Shown here: piece by piece, positions 16,041-23,144 of the stretch
Layout of the letters: every line of letters starts with the position of its first letter
Position numbering within the stretch: the first letter of the stretch is position 1
Virus record (IMG/VR): IMGVR_UViG_3300036770_006296
Location: 62,001-126,000 of that record
Reading direction: 5' to 3' (one strand)
From: a virus
DNA length: 64,000 nt
Program-made: the position numbers and the translations under genes
Notes under the pieces: model-generated
What the model was told of the DNA's origin: nothing
The model's database searches: none
Seen by the model: the letters and a program-made list of their open reading frames with translations, nothing else

Positions 16041-16504
16041 ATAAATAAGCCTCTTTTAATCATCAAGTTCAATAACCTCTTACTATCTATTCCCTCTATG
16101 TTACCTTCCCAATTTTTAAACCATACAACATAATTCCCCATTAATGACTCCAAATAGACACTCCCTTCATTCTTAAACTCCACACCAGGCGGAAGGGTTT
16201 TTAATGAGTCCAAATAGACACTCCCTTCATTCTTAAACTCCACACCAGGAGAAATGGTTTCTAATGAGTTCAAATAGACACCCCCTTCATTCTTAAACTC
16301 CACACCAGGAGGAAGGGTTTTTAATGAGCTCAAATAGACATTCCCTCCATTCTTAAACTCCACACCAGAAGGAAGGGTTTCTAATAATGAGTTCAAAAAG
16401 ACAGTCCCATTCCTATCTCCTCTAGTCACCACTAGCTTATCTCCTTTTATCTCGTAGGAGTAACCTTCCTTATCTAACTTCTTTATAAACTTTTCTTGTG
16501 TCAT
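16037..16504 (-). CDS. repeat-array protein 7
   Basis: 155 residues. N-terminal MTQEKFIKKLDKEGYSYEI, then four 20-residue repeats (LKTLPPGVEFKNEGGVYLNS type), then GNIEGIDSKRLLNLMIKRG. The repeats form a regular beta-solenoid or LRR-like pattern. Overlaps both neighbours by four bases. Confidence 0.78.
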   Translation of the reverse strand: MTQEKFIKKLDKEGYSYEIKGDKLVVTRGDRNGTVFLNSLLETLPSGVEFKNGGNVYLSSLKTLPPGVEFKNEGGVYLNSLETISPGVEFKNEGSVYLDSLKTLPPGVEFKNEGSVYLESLMGNYVVWFKNWEGNIEGIDSKRLLNLMIKRGLFI

Positions 16505-16947
16505 ATAAATAAGCCTCTTTTAATCATCACGTTCAATAACATCTTACTATCGATACCTTCTATGTTACCAGTCCATGTATAAATCCATCCTCTGATTAGT
16601 GATTCCAAATAGACACCACCTTCATTCTTAAACCCCACACCAGGGGAAATACTAGTTAGTGATCTCAAACTGACATATCCCTCATTATTAAACTCCATAC
16701 CAGATGGAAGACTAGTTAGTGAATCCAACCAGAGATCCCCTACATTCTTAAACTCAATACCAGGAGGAAGTGTAGTTAATGAGTTCAATTCGACATATCC
16801 TTCATTCCTAAACACCACATCAGAAGGAAGACTATCTAGTAATCTCAAATCGACCCACCGTTTATGATTAATAACTATCTTATCTCCTTCTATCTTGTAG
16901 GAGTAACCTTTCTCTTCTAATATCTCTATAAATTCTTCTCTTGTCAT
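16501..16947 (-). CDS. repeat-array protein 6
   Basis: 148 residues with four repeats that are more diverged than those of its neighbours (LTTLPPGIEFKNVGDLWLDS, LTSLPSGMEFNNEGYVSLRS). Same head (MTREEFIEILEEKGYSYKI) and tail (GIDSKMLLNVMIKRGLFI). Confidence 0.78.
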   Translation of the reverse strand: MTREEFIEILEEKGYSYKIEGDKIVINHKRWVDLRLLDSLPSDVVFRNEGYVELNSLTTLPPGIEFKNVGDLWLDSLTSLPSGMEFNNEGYVSLRSLTSISPGVGFKNEGGVYLESLIRGWIYTWTGNIEGIDSKMLLNVMIKRGLFI

Positions 16948-17336
16948 ATAAACATTCCCTTACTTATCATGTAGTTCAATAGCCTCTTATTATCTATTCC
17001 TTCTATGTTACCAGTCCATTTATGAAAGTATCCTCCGATTAATGATCCCAAATAGACATCCCCTCCATTCTTAAACACAACACCAGGAGGAAGGGTTTTT
17101 AATGAATTCAAAAAGACATTGCCATTATTCCTAAACTCCACACCAGGAGAAATGGTTTTTAATAAGTCCAAACTGACATAACCTTTATTCATAAACACCA
17201 CTTCAGGAGGAATGGTTTCTAATGAGCCAAAAATAAAACCCCCAATTAAACCCCCTACAACCACTATCTTATCACCTTCTATATTGTAGGGGCAACCTTC
17301 CTTATTTAATATTCCTACAAACTCTTCTCTTGTCAT
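16944..17336 (-). CDS. repeat-array protein 5
   Basis: 130 residues, one of the short members, with three repeats (LETIPPEVVFMNKGYVSLDL, LKTISPGVEFRNNGNVFLNS, LKTLPPGVVFKNGGDVYLGS). Head and tail as in the family; ends NYMISKGMFI. Confidence 0.78.
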   Translation of the reverse strand: MTREEFVGILNKEGCPYNIEGDKIVVVGGLIGGFIFGSLETIPPEVVFMNKGYVSLDLLKTISPGVEFRNNGNVFLNSLKTLPPGVVFKNGGDVYLGSLIGGYFHKWTGNIEGIDNKRLLNYMISKGMFI

Positions 17337-17848
17337 ATAAACACACCTTGCTTAATCATCAAGTTCAGAAGCCTCTTACTATCTATTCCCTCTATGTTAC
17401 CTTCCCATTTACTAAACCGAACAAACCGCCCTCCAACTAATGATCTCAAATCGACATCCCCTTCATTCTTAAACTCCACACCAGGAGGAAGGGTTTTTAA
17501 TGAGCTCAAATTGACACCCCCTTCATTCCTAAACACCACGCCAGGAGAAATGGTTTGTAATGATGACAAATCGACATACCCCTCATTCCTAAACACCACG
17601 CCAGGCGGAAGGGTTTTTAATGAGCGCAAATAGACATGCCCTTCATTCTTAAACTCCACACCAGGGGGAAGTGTTTCTAATGATCTCAAATCGACATCCC
17701 CTCCATTATTAAACTCCACGCCAGGGGGAAGGGTTTGTAATGAGCGCAAATAGACATCCCCTCTATGAGTAACAATTATCAGATCTCCCACAATCTCGTA
17801 GGAGTAACCTTTCTCTTCTAATATCTCTATAAATTCTTCTCTAGTCAT
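17333..17848 (-). CDS. repeat-array protein 4
   Basis: 171 residues with five repeats close to the consensus LKTLPPGVEFKNEGDVDLRS. The DNA repeats are 60 bp and nearly identical, which favours slippage or unequal crossing over. Head MTREEFIEILEEKGYSYEI; tail SKRLLNLMIKQGVFI. Confidence 0.78.
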   Translation of the reverse strand: MTREEFIEILEEKGYSYEIVGDLIIVTHRGDVYLRSLQTLPPGVEFNNGGDVDLRSLETLPPGVEFKNEGHVYLRSLKTLPPGVVFRNEGYVDLSSLQTISPGVVFRNEGGVNLSSLKTLPPGVEFKNEGDVDLRSLVGGRFVRFSKWEGNIEGIDSKRLLNLMIKQGVFI

Positions 17849-18288
17849 ATAAATAAGCCTCTTTTAATCATCACGTTCAATAACATCTTACTATCTACCC
17901 CTTCTATGTTACCTTCCCATTTACTAAAATAACCCCCAACTAATGATCCCCATTTACTAAAATAACCCCCAATTAATGATCCCAAATTGACATTCCCTCC
18001 ATTATTAAACTCCACTCCAGGAAGAAGCTCCTCCACATGATATAAAATAGCATCCCCACCATTATTAAACACCACACCAGAAGGCATAACTTTTACACTC
18101 CTTAAGTCGACATCACCTTTATTATTAAACTCAACATTAGGAGGAATGCTACTTATTGAGCTTAGCCAAACATTGCCATTATTATCATCGATCCTCCCAG
18201 TATTAACCACTATCTTATCACCTTCGTTACCGTAGGTGTAATAGTAATCCATCTGTTCTAATACATCTATAAATTCCTCTCTTGTCAT
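17845..18288 (-). CDS. repeat-array protein 3
   Basis: 147 residues. Three diverged repeats, then a duplicated linker (SLIGGYFSKWG followed by SLVGGYFSKWEG) before the common tail, a visible short tandem duplication of 36 bp. Head MTREEFIDVLEQMDYYYTY is one of the more divergent ones. Confidence 0.77.
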   Translation of the reverse strand: MTREEFIDVLEQMDYYYTYGNEGDKIVVNTGRIDDNNGNVWLSSISSIPPNVEFNNKGDVDLRSVKVMPSGVVFNNGGDAILYHVEELLPGVEFNNGGNVNLGSLIGGYFSKWGSLVGGYFSKWEGNIEGVDSKMLLNVMIKRGLFI

Positions 18289-18980
18289 ATAAATAAGCCT
18301 CTTTTAATCATCAAGTTCAGAAGCCTCTTACTATCTATTCCATCTATGTTACCTTCCCATTCATCAAATCGACCACCAAATAATGAATCAAAATAGACAT
18401 CCCCTCCATTCTTAAACTCCACACCAGGAGGAAGGGTTTCTAATGATTTAAGATAGACATCCCCCCAATTATTAAACTCCACACCAGGAGGAAGGGTTTT
18501 TAATGATCTCAAATCGACATCCCCTTCATTCTTAAACTCCACACCAGGAGGAAGGGTTTTTAATGATCTCAACCAGACATCCCCTCCATTCTTAAACTCC
18601 ACACCAGGAGGAAGGGTTTCTAATGAGTTCAAATTGACATACCCTCCATTCTTAAACTCCACACCATGAGGAAGGGTTTTTAATGAGTGCAAATTGACAT
18701 ACCCTCCATTCTTAAACTCCACACTAGTAGAAAGGGTTTTCAAAAAATTCAGAAAGACATTGCCATTATTCATAAATACCACCCCAGGAGGAAGGGTTTC
18801 TAATGATTCCAAATTGACATTCCCTCTATTATTAAACTCCACACCAGGAGGAAGGGTTTGTAATGATTGCAATTCGACACTCCCATATAACCCTCCTCCA
18901 GTCACCACTAGCTTATCTCCTTTTATCTCGTAGGAGTAACCTTTATTTTTTAATATCTTTATAAAAGCTTCCCTAGTCAT
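18285..18980 (-). CDS. repeat-array protein 2 (longest)
   Basis: 231 residues with eight 20-residue repeats, the most of any member, six of them almost consensus. One repeat (LKTLSTSVEFKNGGYVNLHS) with its flanking bases is shared almost exactly with protein 1, indicating recent gene conversion or duplication. Repeats alternate a beta strand (V-x-L), a turn and a short L-P-P-G loop. No catalytic residues are evident; a binding or decoy scaffold is the simplest idea. Confidence 0.8.
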   Translation of the reverse strand: MTREAFIKILKNKGYSYEIKGDKLVVTGGGLYGSVELQSLQTLPPGVEFNNRGNVNLESLETLPPGVVFMNNGNVFLNFLKTLSTSVEFKNGGYVNLHSLKTLPHGVEFKNGGYVNLNSLETLPPGVEFKNGGDVWLRSLKTLPPGVEFKNEGDVDLRSLKTLPPGVEFNNWGDVYLKSLETLPPGVEFKNGGDVYFDSLFGGRFDEWEGNIDGIDSKRLLNLMIKRGLFI

Positions 18981-19444
18981 ATAAACACCCCTTGTTTAAT
19001 CATCAAGTTCAATAACCTATTACTATCTATTCCATCTATGTTACCTTCCCATTCATCAAATCGACCACCAAATAATGAGTCCAATTCGACCTCACCTCCA
19101 TTCTTAAAAACAACATCAGGAGAAATACTAGTTAGTGATTCTAAAACGACATACCCTCTATTATTAAACTCCACACTAGTAGAAAGGGTTTTCAAAAAAT
19201 TCAGAAAGACATTGCCATTATTCATAAATACCACACCAGAAGGAAGGGTTTTCAAAAAATTCAGAAAGACATTGCCATTATTCATAAATACCACATCAGG
19301 AGGAATAGTATCTAATTCTTCCCACTCTTCTATTGAATCCAAATAAACATCACCATCTTCTGTAACCACTATCTTGTCCCCTTCAATCTCGTAGGAGTAA
19401 CCTTTAAGATCTTCTAATACCTTGATAAATTCTTCCTGTGTCAT
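18977..19444 (-). CDS. repeat-array protein 1 (promoter-proximal)
   Basis: 155 residues, first full gene of the array. Four repeats, two of which (TLPSGVVFMNNGNVFLNFLK type) are adjacent duplicates. Head MTQEEFIKVLEDLKGYSYEI; tail SNRLLNLMIKQGVFI. It starts 27 bp after the kinase-like gene ends, so it is probably read from the late motif at 20135-20143. Confidence 0.78.
   Translation of the reverse strand: MTQEEFIKVLEDLKGYSYEIEGDKIVVTEDGDVYLDSIEEWEELDTIPPDVVFMNNGNVFLNFLKTLPSGVVFMNNGNVFLNFLKTLSTSVEFNNRGYVVLESLTSISPDVVFKNGGEVELDSLFGGRFDEWEGNIDGIDSNRLLNLMIKQGVFI
19172..19294 (-). repeat. recent ~62-bp duplications shared with 18719-18782
   Basis: A block starting near the SpeI-like ACTAGTAG and running through GAAAGACATTGCC to ATAAATACC occurs at about 18719-18782 and 19172-19233, and again in part at 19234-19294, with very few differences. 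This marks recent copying inside the array. Confidence 0.8.
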
Positions 19445-19471
19445 ATAAATAATATGTTTTAATATATTTCA

Positions 19472-20056
19472 TTAAAAATCTAATATTTTTAAATTTCCAG
19501 AACCGCTATAGCCAAATTGATCCCTATGCAAATCCATTCCTGGCTGAGATGTATTCCTCATCTTTCTCAGGTCTTCTATCCCTAAAGTGTCCAGATATTT
19601 TTTCCATTTGTCCGAGAACTTAGAAAAAATCTTTATATACCTTTCCAAACAAACTTTCCATCTTTTCCATATATTCTTTATTTCTATGGTTGAATTCTCA
19701 AGGAGATTCGAAATTATATCTAAATTACTTTGGCTTAAATCCTGTGATAGGATTTCTTCTAGATCTAATTTTGGACTCAAACTCCAAAGCCAATTGTCCA
19801 GTATATCATATTCCCTTCCAGCTTGTTTCGTGTCTAATTTCTCTATTGAGATCCAATCTTTTCCTTCGCCATAAACCACGGGAAAAATGGAAGAATCCAT
19901 TTTTAATAATTCTAAATACCACTTTTCGATTGTTTCGTATCTAGTTTTCTTGAAAACTCTATCAGTATGTAATGGATCATAGAAAACATCGTGCTCAGCC
20001 CCACTACCAAAAGAAGGGCTTTCAAAAAAATTTTCAAATATCACTATATGCTTCAT
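19472..20056 (-). CDS. protein-kinase-like protein with MKHIVIFENF leader
   Basis: 194 residues. Starts MKHIVIFENFFES, the shared leader. Then a kinase-like order: GSGAEHDVF (glycine loop), RVFKKTRYE (candidate lysine), a hinge WISIEKLDT, and near the C-terminus MDLHRDQFGYSG followed by NLKILDF, matching the catalytic H-x-D/N loop and the D-F-(G) metal site. Known: similar short kinase-like proteins occur in other phages, mostly uncharacterised. The protein ends at the LDF motif, so the usual C-lobe is missing; activity is uncertain. Inferred: a packaged, injected kinase or pseudokinase that acts on host proteins. Confidence 0.65.
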   Translation of the reverse strand: MKHIVIFENFFESPSFGSGAEHDVFYDPLHTDRVFKKTRYETIEKWYLELLKMDSSIFPVVYGEGKDWISIEKLDTKQAGREYDILDNWLWSLSPKLDLEEILSQDLSQSNLDIISNLLENSTIEIKNIWKRWKVCLERYIKIFSKFSDKWKKYLDTLGIEDLRKMRNTSQPGMDLHRDQFGYSGSGNLKILDF

Positions 20057-20076
20057 AATTTTATATTATGTACTCT

Positions 20077-20130
20077 CTAATTTAGATATCCTTTCTTGTC
20101 TAATATCTTTATAAAACTCTCTCTAGTCAT
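20077..20130 (-). pseudogene. 17-codon remnant of the repeat-array family
   Basis: Directly after a late motif, an ATG opens a frame reading MTRESFIKILDKKGYLN and then a stop. This matches the array head (MTREEFIKILxxKGYSYEI) and then breaks off. It is likely a deleted tenth member whose promoter now drives the kinase-like gene 20 bases downstream. Confidence 0.7.
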
Positions 20131-20134
20131 ACAT

Positions 20135-20143
20135 CTATATATC
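20135..20143 (-). promoter_or_regulatory. late-type promoter motif
   Basis: Minus strand GATATATAG followed by ATGTATGA, the same arrangement as at 61522 and 62232. It probably starts the transcript covering 20130 down to 15253. Confidence 0.55.
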
Positions 20144-20282
20144 GTTATTCACATCGCCTCGTTACCCCGAGGCAAGCACCTATAAACTTGCCCCGTTTTC
20201 GCCCCGTTCCTCACCAAATACTCCACTTCGCCCCGCAACCTCTAATTAAACTATCTTAAAGCGCGGAATAGAAAAATCCCCA

Positions 20283-20347
20283 TTTAGTCCCCCGATTTTT
20301 CCACTAAAATGATCAGAAATTTCTACCCTAAAAATGGGGGGACTAAA
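20283..20347. repeat. inverted repeat TTTAGTCCCCC / GGGGGACTAAA
   Basis: Perfect 11-bp arms separated by 43 bp in the boundary region. Confidence 0.75.
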
Positions 20348-20839
20348 ACGATAAAAACCCCCAAACACGCCCCCGCTCTTATACATACTACTACTAGCTA
20401 TTACCACCTATTAACACCTACTACTAACTAGACATATACCTATACATATACAGTACAGCATACACATATACACTAGACACACTCCTACCCCTATAAATCA
20501 ACATACCTTAATTAAACTAATAAAAACAAAAAGAATCACTACATCTACTATAGTACATAGAGTACCCATATCTATATAGACACCTACCCCTACTGTATAC
20601 ACAACCCATACCCCTACTGTATATGAAAGGGGACGTATAGATGACCCCGCGCTCACACGTATACACGTACTTAATAGATAGAGACACAAGGGCATTTTTA
20701 TAGCGTCCCGTGCATCCAAAATACTCCATGATAACTACCCCTTTGACCTCCCGTGGAAAGGCCCGTAGAATATACCACAGAGTGAGCAAGGTTAAACCCA
20801 CTTTCTACGTGCGCCTCGGAAGGCCCCCAGGGGGACCCC

Positions 20840-20960
20840 ACGCGGTCTCGAGCGGGCGATTATCTGGGATTTTCTGGGAATCTCCTGGAGATCTAGGATA
20901 CCTTCCCGGGGAACTCCCGAGGATTCCCTGGGATTCCCCTGGATATTCTTAGAAACTCTT
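20840..20960. repeat. cluster of CCTGGGA/TCCCGGGG words
   Basis: Repeated short dyad-like words (CTGGGAATCTCCTGGAG, CCCGGGGAACTCCCG, CCTGGGATTCCCCTGG) in a locally GC-rich stretch. They look like several worn copies of the intergenic dyad found downstream. Confidence 0.6.
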
Positions 20961-21099
20961 GGAAACCCCTGGATGCGTGCGAGTGCGGGGGCGAATCCGG
21001 GTGATCCCGGGAGTCACGAAAAATATTTGGATAGGGGGATTTACTTTTTGATAAACTTTTTATATAATTGAAATATAAGAAAGGAGGGGAAAATTTAGG

Positions 21100-21136
21100 A
21101 ATCGTTTTTTTCTTCCGAGGAGAACTGCTAAATTTG
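21100..21136 (+). promoter_or_regulatory. early-type 37-bp promoter
   Basis: AATCGTTTTTTT to TAAATTTG; first promoter of the rightward early region, before the gene at 21161. Confidence 0.8.
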
Positions 21137-21160
21137 CAAAAAATAAAAACGTAAAAAGCG

Positions 21161-21532
21161 ATGATTATAAAAAGAAAAAAAGAAACTCCCCCGAACGATT
21201 CCCGTCTGTGGTCTAAAGGAGATCGTAAGACTTTGAAGGCTATGGTGAAGGAGGGTAAGACACTTAAGGATATCGCAGAGGAGCTTGGGCGAACCCCTGC
21301 TGCTGTGCAATATCAGAAGAGTGCGATGGGATTGGTTAAGAAGGACAAGAAGGTGAGGATGAAGACTAAGGAGGGTAAGAAGATTGAAGTTAATGTGTCT
21401 GCTGAGGTTCTCCCTGATAAGGAGATGACCCCTAGAGATAATGCCAAGGAGTTGGCGAGGGTTGCTCGTGGAATAGCCCGAGCAAATGGTAAAAGGATAA
21501 CGATGGCTATGTTCTTCGTTGAAGATTTGTAA
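21161..21532 (+). CDS. Myb/SANT-like HTH DNA-binding protein
   Basis: 123 residues. Residues ~14-50 form a Myb/GcrA-like helix-turn-helix: RLWSKGDRKTLKAMVKEG, then TLKDIAEELGRTPAAVQYQ. The C-terminal ~60 residues are basic and end in RITMAMFFVEDL. It precedes another HTH gene by 20 bp, forming a two-gene regulator unit at the very start of the rightward region. Codon choice is less AT-biased than in the genes to its left. Probably a transcriptional regulator. Confidence 0.75.
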   Translation: MIIKRKKETPPNDSRLWSKGDRKTLKAMVKEGKTLKDIAEELGRTPAAVQYQKSAMGLVKKDKKVRMKTKEGKKIEVNVSAEVLPDKEMTPRDNAKELARVARGIARANGKRITMAMFFVEDL

Positions 21533-21552
21533 ACAATTAAAATCAAATAAGT

Positions 21553-22197
21553 ATGGGAAAACAAATTCCAAAAAATGTAAAGGTGGCTGCTATGAAGGCA
21601 TATGTGGCCGATGGTAAAAACCTAAGGGATGCTGCGTCAGAGCACGGGGTTAATCCAGAGAGTCTACGTAAATGGTTAGGTAGCAAAGTGCGTAAGAGAG
21701 GTGCACATCTTAGAGGTAAGAGAATCACTATGTCTCCTGTGCCTACTCCAATTAATGCTCGTAAGCCTAGAACATCTAAGGCATCTCCGGAGAACAACCG
21801 TTCTAATAAGCGATGGAGCCGCACAGAGGATGAACTACTAAGAGACGCGGTTCTTAGCAAGATGACTGTTAAGGAGACTGTTGAATTGTTAGGAAGAACC
21901 TCCGTGGCTATCTACTGTCGTAAGAACTACCTAACCGATAATGGATTCATTAACGAGACGAGTAAGTTTGTTATGCCGACTGGCATCAAGAGAGTACGTA
22001 AGCAGATGGAGACTCCTTTCGATACTGCTGAGGTGGAAGCTATTGTGGATATCCCTGAGACTGAGCCATTACAAGAATCTAATGGAGCTTACCAGAACAT
22101 TGAGCTTTCCGATCTTGCTAAAGTTGTCCGAGACTATGGTGTTAACATCACCGTGTCTATGACACCACGAGGTATGGAAGTTAAAATGAGTAACTAG
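21553..22197 (+). CDS. two-HTH regulator (transposase-type HTH plus Myb/SANT)
   Basis: 214 residues. Residues ~8-45 resemble the IS3/IS911 OrfA-type HTH (KVAAMKAYVADGKNLRDAA...NPESLRKWLG). Residues ~85-125 are a Myb/SANT domain (KRWSRTEDELLRDAVLSKMT, then LLGRTSVAIYCRK). The tail (DLAKVVRDYGVNITVSMTPR) has a beta character. There is no transposase catalytic domain, so a domesticated DNA-binding regulator is the best reading. Confidence 0.75.
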   Translation: MGKQIPKNVKVAAMKAYVADGKNLRDAASEHGVNPESLRKWLGSKVRKRGAHLRGKRITMSPVPTPINARKPRTSKASPENNRSNKRWSRTEDELLRDAVLSKMTVKETVELLGRTSVAIYCRKNYLTDNGFINETSKFVMPTGIKRVRKQMETPFDTAEVEAIVDIPETEPLQESNGAYQNIELSDLAKVVRDYGVNITVSMTPRGMEVKMSN

Positions 22198-22224
22198 TCT
22201 CAAACCCCTCGAGATTAAAAAAGA

Positions 22225-22252
22225 AGGCCAGTCTTATGACTGGTCTTTTTTG
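22225..22252 (+). terminator. hairpin terminator
   Basis: GGCCAGTC, TTAT, GACTGGTC then TTTTTTGTG. Confidence 0.85.
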
Positions 22253-22253
22253 T

Positions 22254-22300
22254 GGGAGGGCCCTTGATAGGACCCCTTGCGTGTGTGCGTGCGTATGTGG
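22254..22300. repeat. GGACCCC / GCGTGCGT intergenic repeat, variant
   Basis: AGGACCCCTTGCGTG followed by GTGCGTGCGTATGTG; a member of the G-rich plus alternating CG/TG repeat family best seen at 54663 and 57752. Confidence 0.5.
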
Positions 22301-22306
22301 ATTTTT

Positions 22307-22759
22307 CTAATATTTATCCTCTTCCCCTAGGTGTAGGGTGATCTTCCAGAGTTTAGTGTCTTCTGAGTTGTTCATATAGATTTCTATTGAGGTGAGGGAT
22401 AGAGGAAATCTGTGTACTTCTGCGGTGAATGTGTCGTATTCAAAATCTGATTCTGTGAGTTCGATGGTGTCTTCTTCAGGATCTCCTGTGGCGGGATCGT
22501 CCATCTCAATAGTCATGGAGAGGGATTTTAGTTTTATTCCATTAGATCCTATGTCGATGCCCCAGTTTCTGTAATCCAGATCTATCGTCCATTCTGCGGT
22601 GCCGTCGATGACTCTTGCCATGTAGAGAGATTTGGGTTCGTCATAGAAGTCTATGGATGTGGGAGCGCCACTGCGGGAGTAGGTGGCTATTTTTGTGCGG
22701 TACACTAGGGTGTCCGATGCGGATTCCGAGATGTGTCCGAATGTTTTAATACGTTTCAT
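22307..22759 (-). CDS. small protein with MKRIKTFGHISES leader
   Basis: 150 residues, minus strand inside the rightward region. The start MKRIKTFGHISESA fits the shared leader. The body is acidic and beta-rich (EWTIDLDYRNWGIDIG, LKSLSMTIEMDDPATG). No family recognised. The late-type box GGATAAATATC lies just before its ATG. Candidate packaged protein. Confidence 0.7.
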   Translation of the reverse strand: MKRIKTFGHISESASDTLVYRTKIATYSRSGAPTSIDFYDEPKSLYMARVIDGTAEWTIDLDYRNWGIDIGSNGIKLKSLSMTIEMDDPATGDPEEDTIELTESDFEYDTFTAEVHRFPLSLTSIEIYMNNSEDTKLWKITLHLGEEDKY

Positions 22760-22761
22760 AA

Positions 22762-22772
22762 GATATTTATCC
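22762..22772 (-). promoter_or_regulatory. late-type promoter motif
   Basis: Minus strand GGATAAATATC, close to the T4 late box, two bases before the ATG at 22759. Confidence 0.5.
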
Positions 22773-22775
22773 GTG

Positions 22776-22812
22776 AATTGTTTTTTTATTCCGAGAAGGA
22801 GCCGTATATTTG
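22776..22812 (+). promoter_or_regulatory. early-type 37-bp promoter of a short non-coding unit
   Basis: AATTGTTTTTTT to TATATTTG in 37 bp, with a terminator about 85 bp later and no gene between. Confidence 0.75.
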
Positions 22813-22816
22813 CAAT

Positions 22817-22900
22817 GTAAAAACACTTCTTTGTTTTTCCATATTATTTAGGTTTATAATTGGTTATCATAAGACCGAGTCCACAAAGGCTCGGTTTTTT
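22817..22900 (+). ncRNA. candidate phage small RNA (~85 nt)
   Basis: Bounded by the promoter at 22776-22812 and the terminator at 22873-22900. The only ATG (22815) is followed at once by TAA. No homology recognised; the end is placed by the T-tract and the start by the usual -7 to +1 distance. Confidence 0.55.
22873..22900 (+). terminator. hairpin terminator
   Basis: ACCGAG, loop, CTCGGT followed by TTTTTT. Confidence 0.75.
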
Positions 22901-22904
22901 GTTG

Positions 22905-23040
22905 TCCGTGAATTTGCGGACATCCCAGAATTTCTAAGAAAATCCCAGCGGCATCCCGAGCGGAACTCGAGCGGAATCCGAGCGGAAGGTCTGCGGCATC
23001 TCTGCGGAAGTCTCCGAGGATTAATCCCCAGGGGAGCCAC
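22905..23040. repeat. CGAGCGGAA-type short direct repeats
   Basis: GAGCGGAA and GCGGCAT words recur (AGCGGCATCCCGAGCGG, CGAGCGGAATCCGAGCGG, CTGCGGCATCTCTGCGG), then CCCCAGGGGAGCC. A locally GC-rich non-coding stretch, probably decayed copies of the intergenic dyad. Confidence 0.6.
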
Positions 23041-23092
23041 CGGGAAATATAATGCGAGGGAAATTTATCGGATCGGATTGGAATTTTTTGGA

Positions 23093-23129
23093 AATCATTT
23101 TTTTGATTGTAGAGAATTTTCTATCTTTG
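23093..23129 (+). promoter_or_regulatory. early-type 37-bp promoter
   Basis: AATCATTTTTTT to TATCTTTG, 15 bp before the ATG at 23145. Confidence 0.85.
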
Positions 23130-23144
23130 TAAGAAAAAGGGATT

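Larger units (their letters stand above)
15253..19444 (-). repeat. nine-gene tandem array of repeat proteins
   Basis: Nine paralogous genes in a row, most joined by four-base ATG/stop overlaps. Each has a conserved ~30-residue head, zero to eight copies of a 60-bp/20-residue repeat, and a conserved ~30-residue tail. Repeat number and sequence vary between members while head and tail are kept. Confidence 0.9.
20144..21099. other. non-coding boundary region with unusual composition
   Basis: About 950 bp without a convincing gene. It holds an inverted repeat (20283-20347), a C-rich, purine-poor stretch with repeated TACTACTA and CCTAC words (about 20380-20620), a GC-rich block with many GGGAAT/CCTGGGAT words (20840-20960) and a GGAGGGG tract near 21083. 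It separates leftward late transcription from rightward early transcription, so an origin or other control region is possible. Confidence 0.6.

Noticed and set aside
15253-19444. Regularly spaced 60-bp repeats that might be a CRISPR array
   Set aside because: The repeats are in frame, code for 20-residue units and have no unrelated spacers of constant length.
20498-20952. Frames of 70-95 codons in the boundary region
   Set aside because: Cys/Tyr-rich or Pro/Gly-rich composition from low-complexity DNA, no promoter or family.
21128-21860. Leu/Ser-rich minus-strand frames over the HTH genes
   Set aside because: Both plus-strand genes have clear domains and a promoter; the minus frames have neither.
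21553-22197. Insertion sequence based on the OrfA-type HTH
   Set aside because: No catalytic domain, no terminal inverted repeats; the HTH is fused to a Myb domain.
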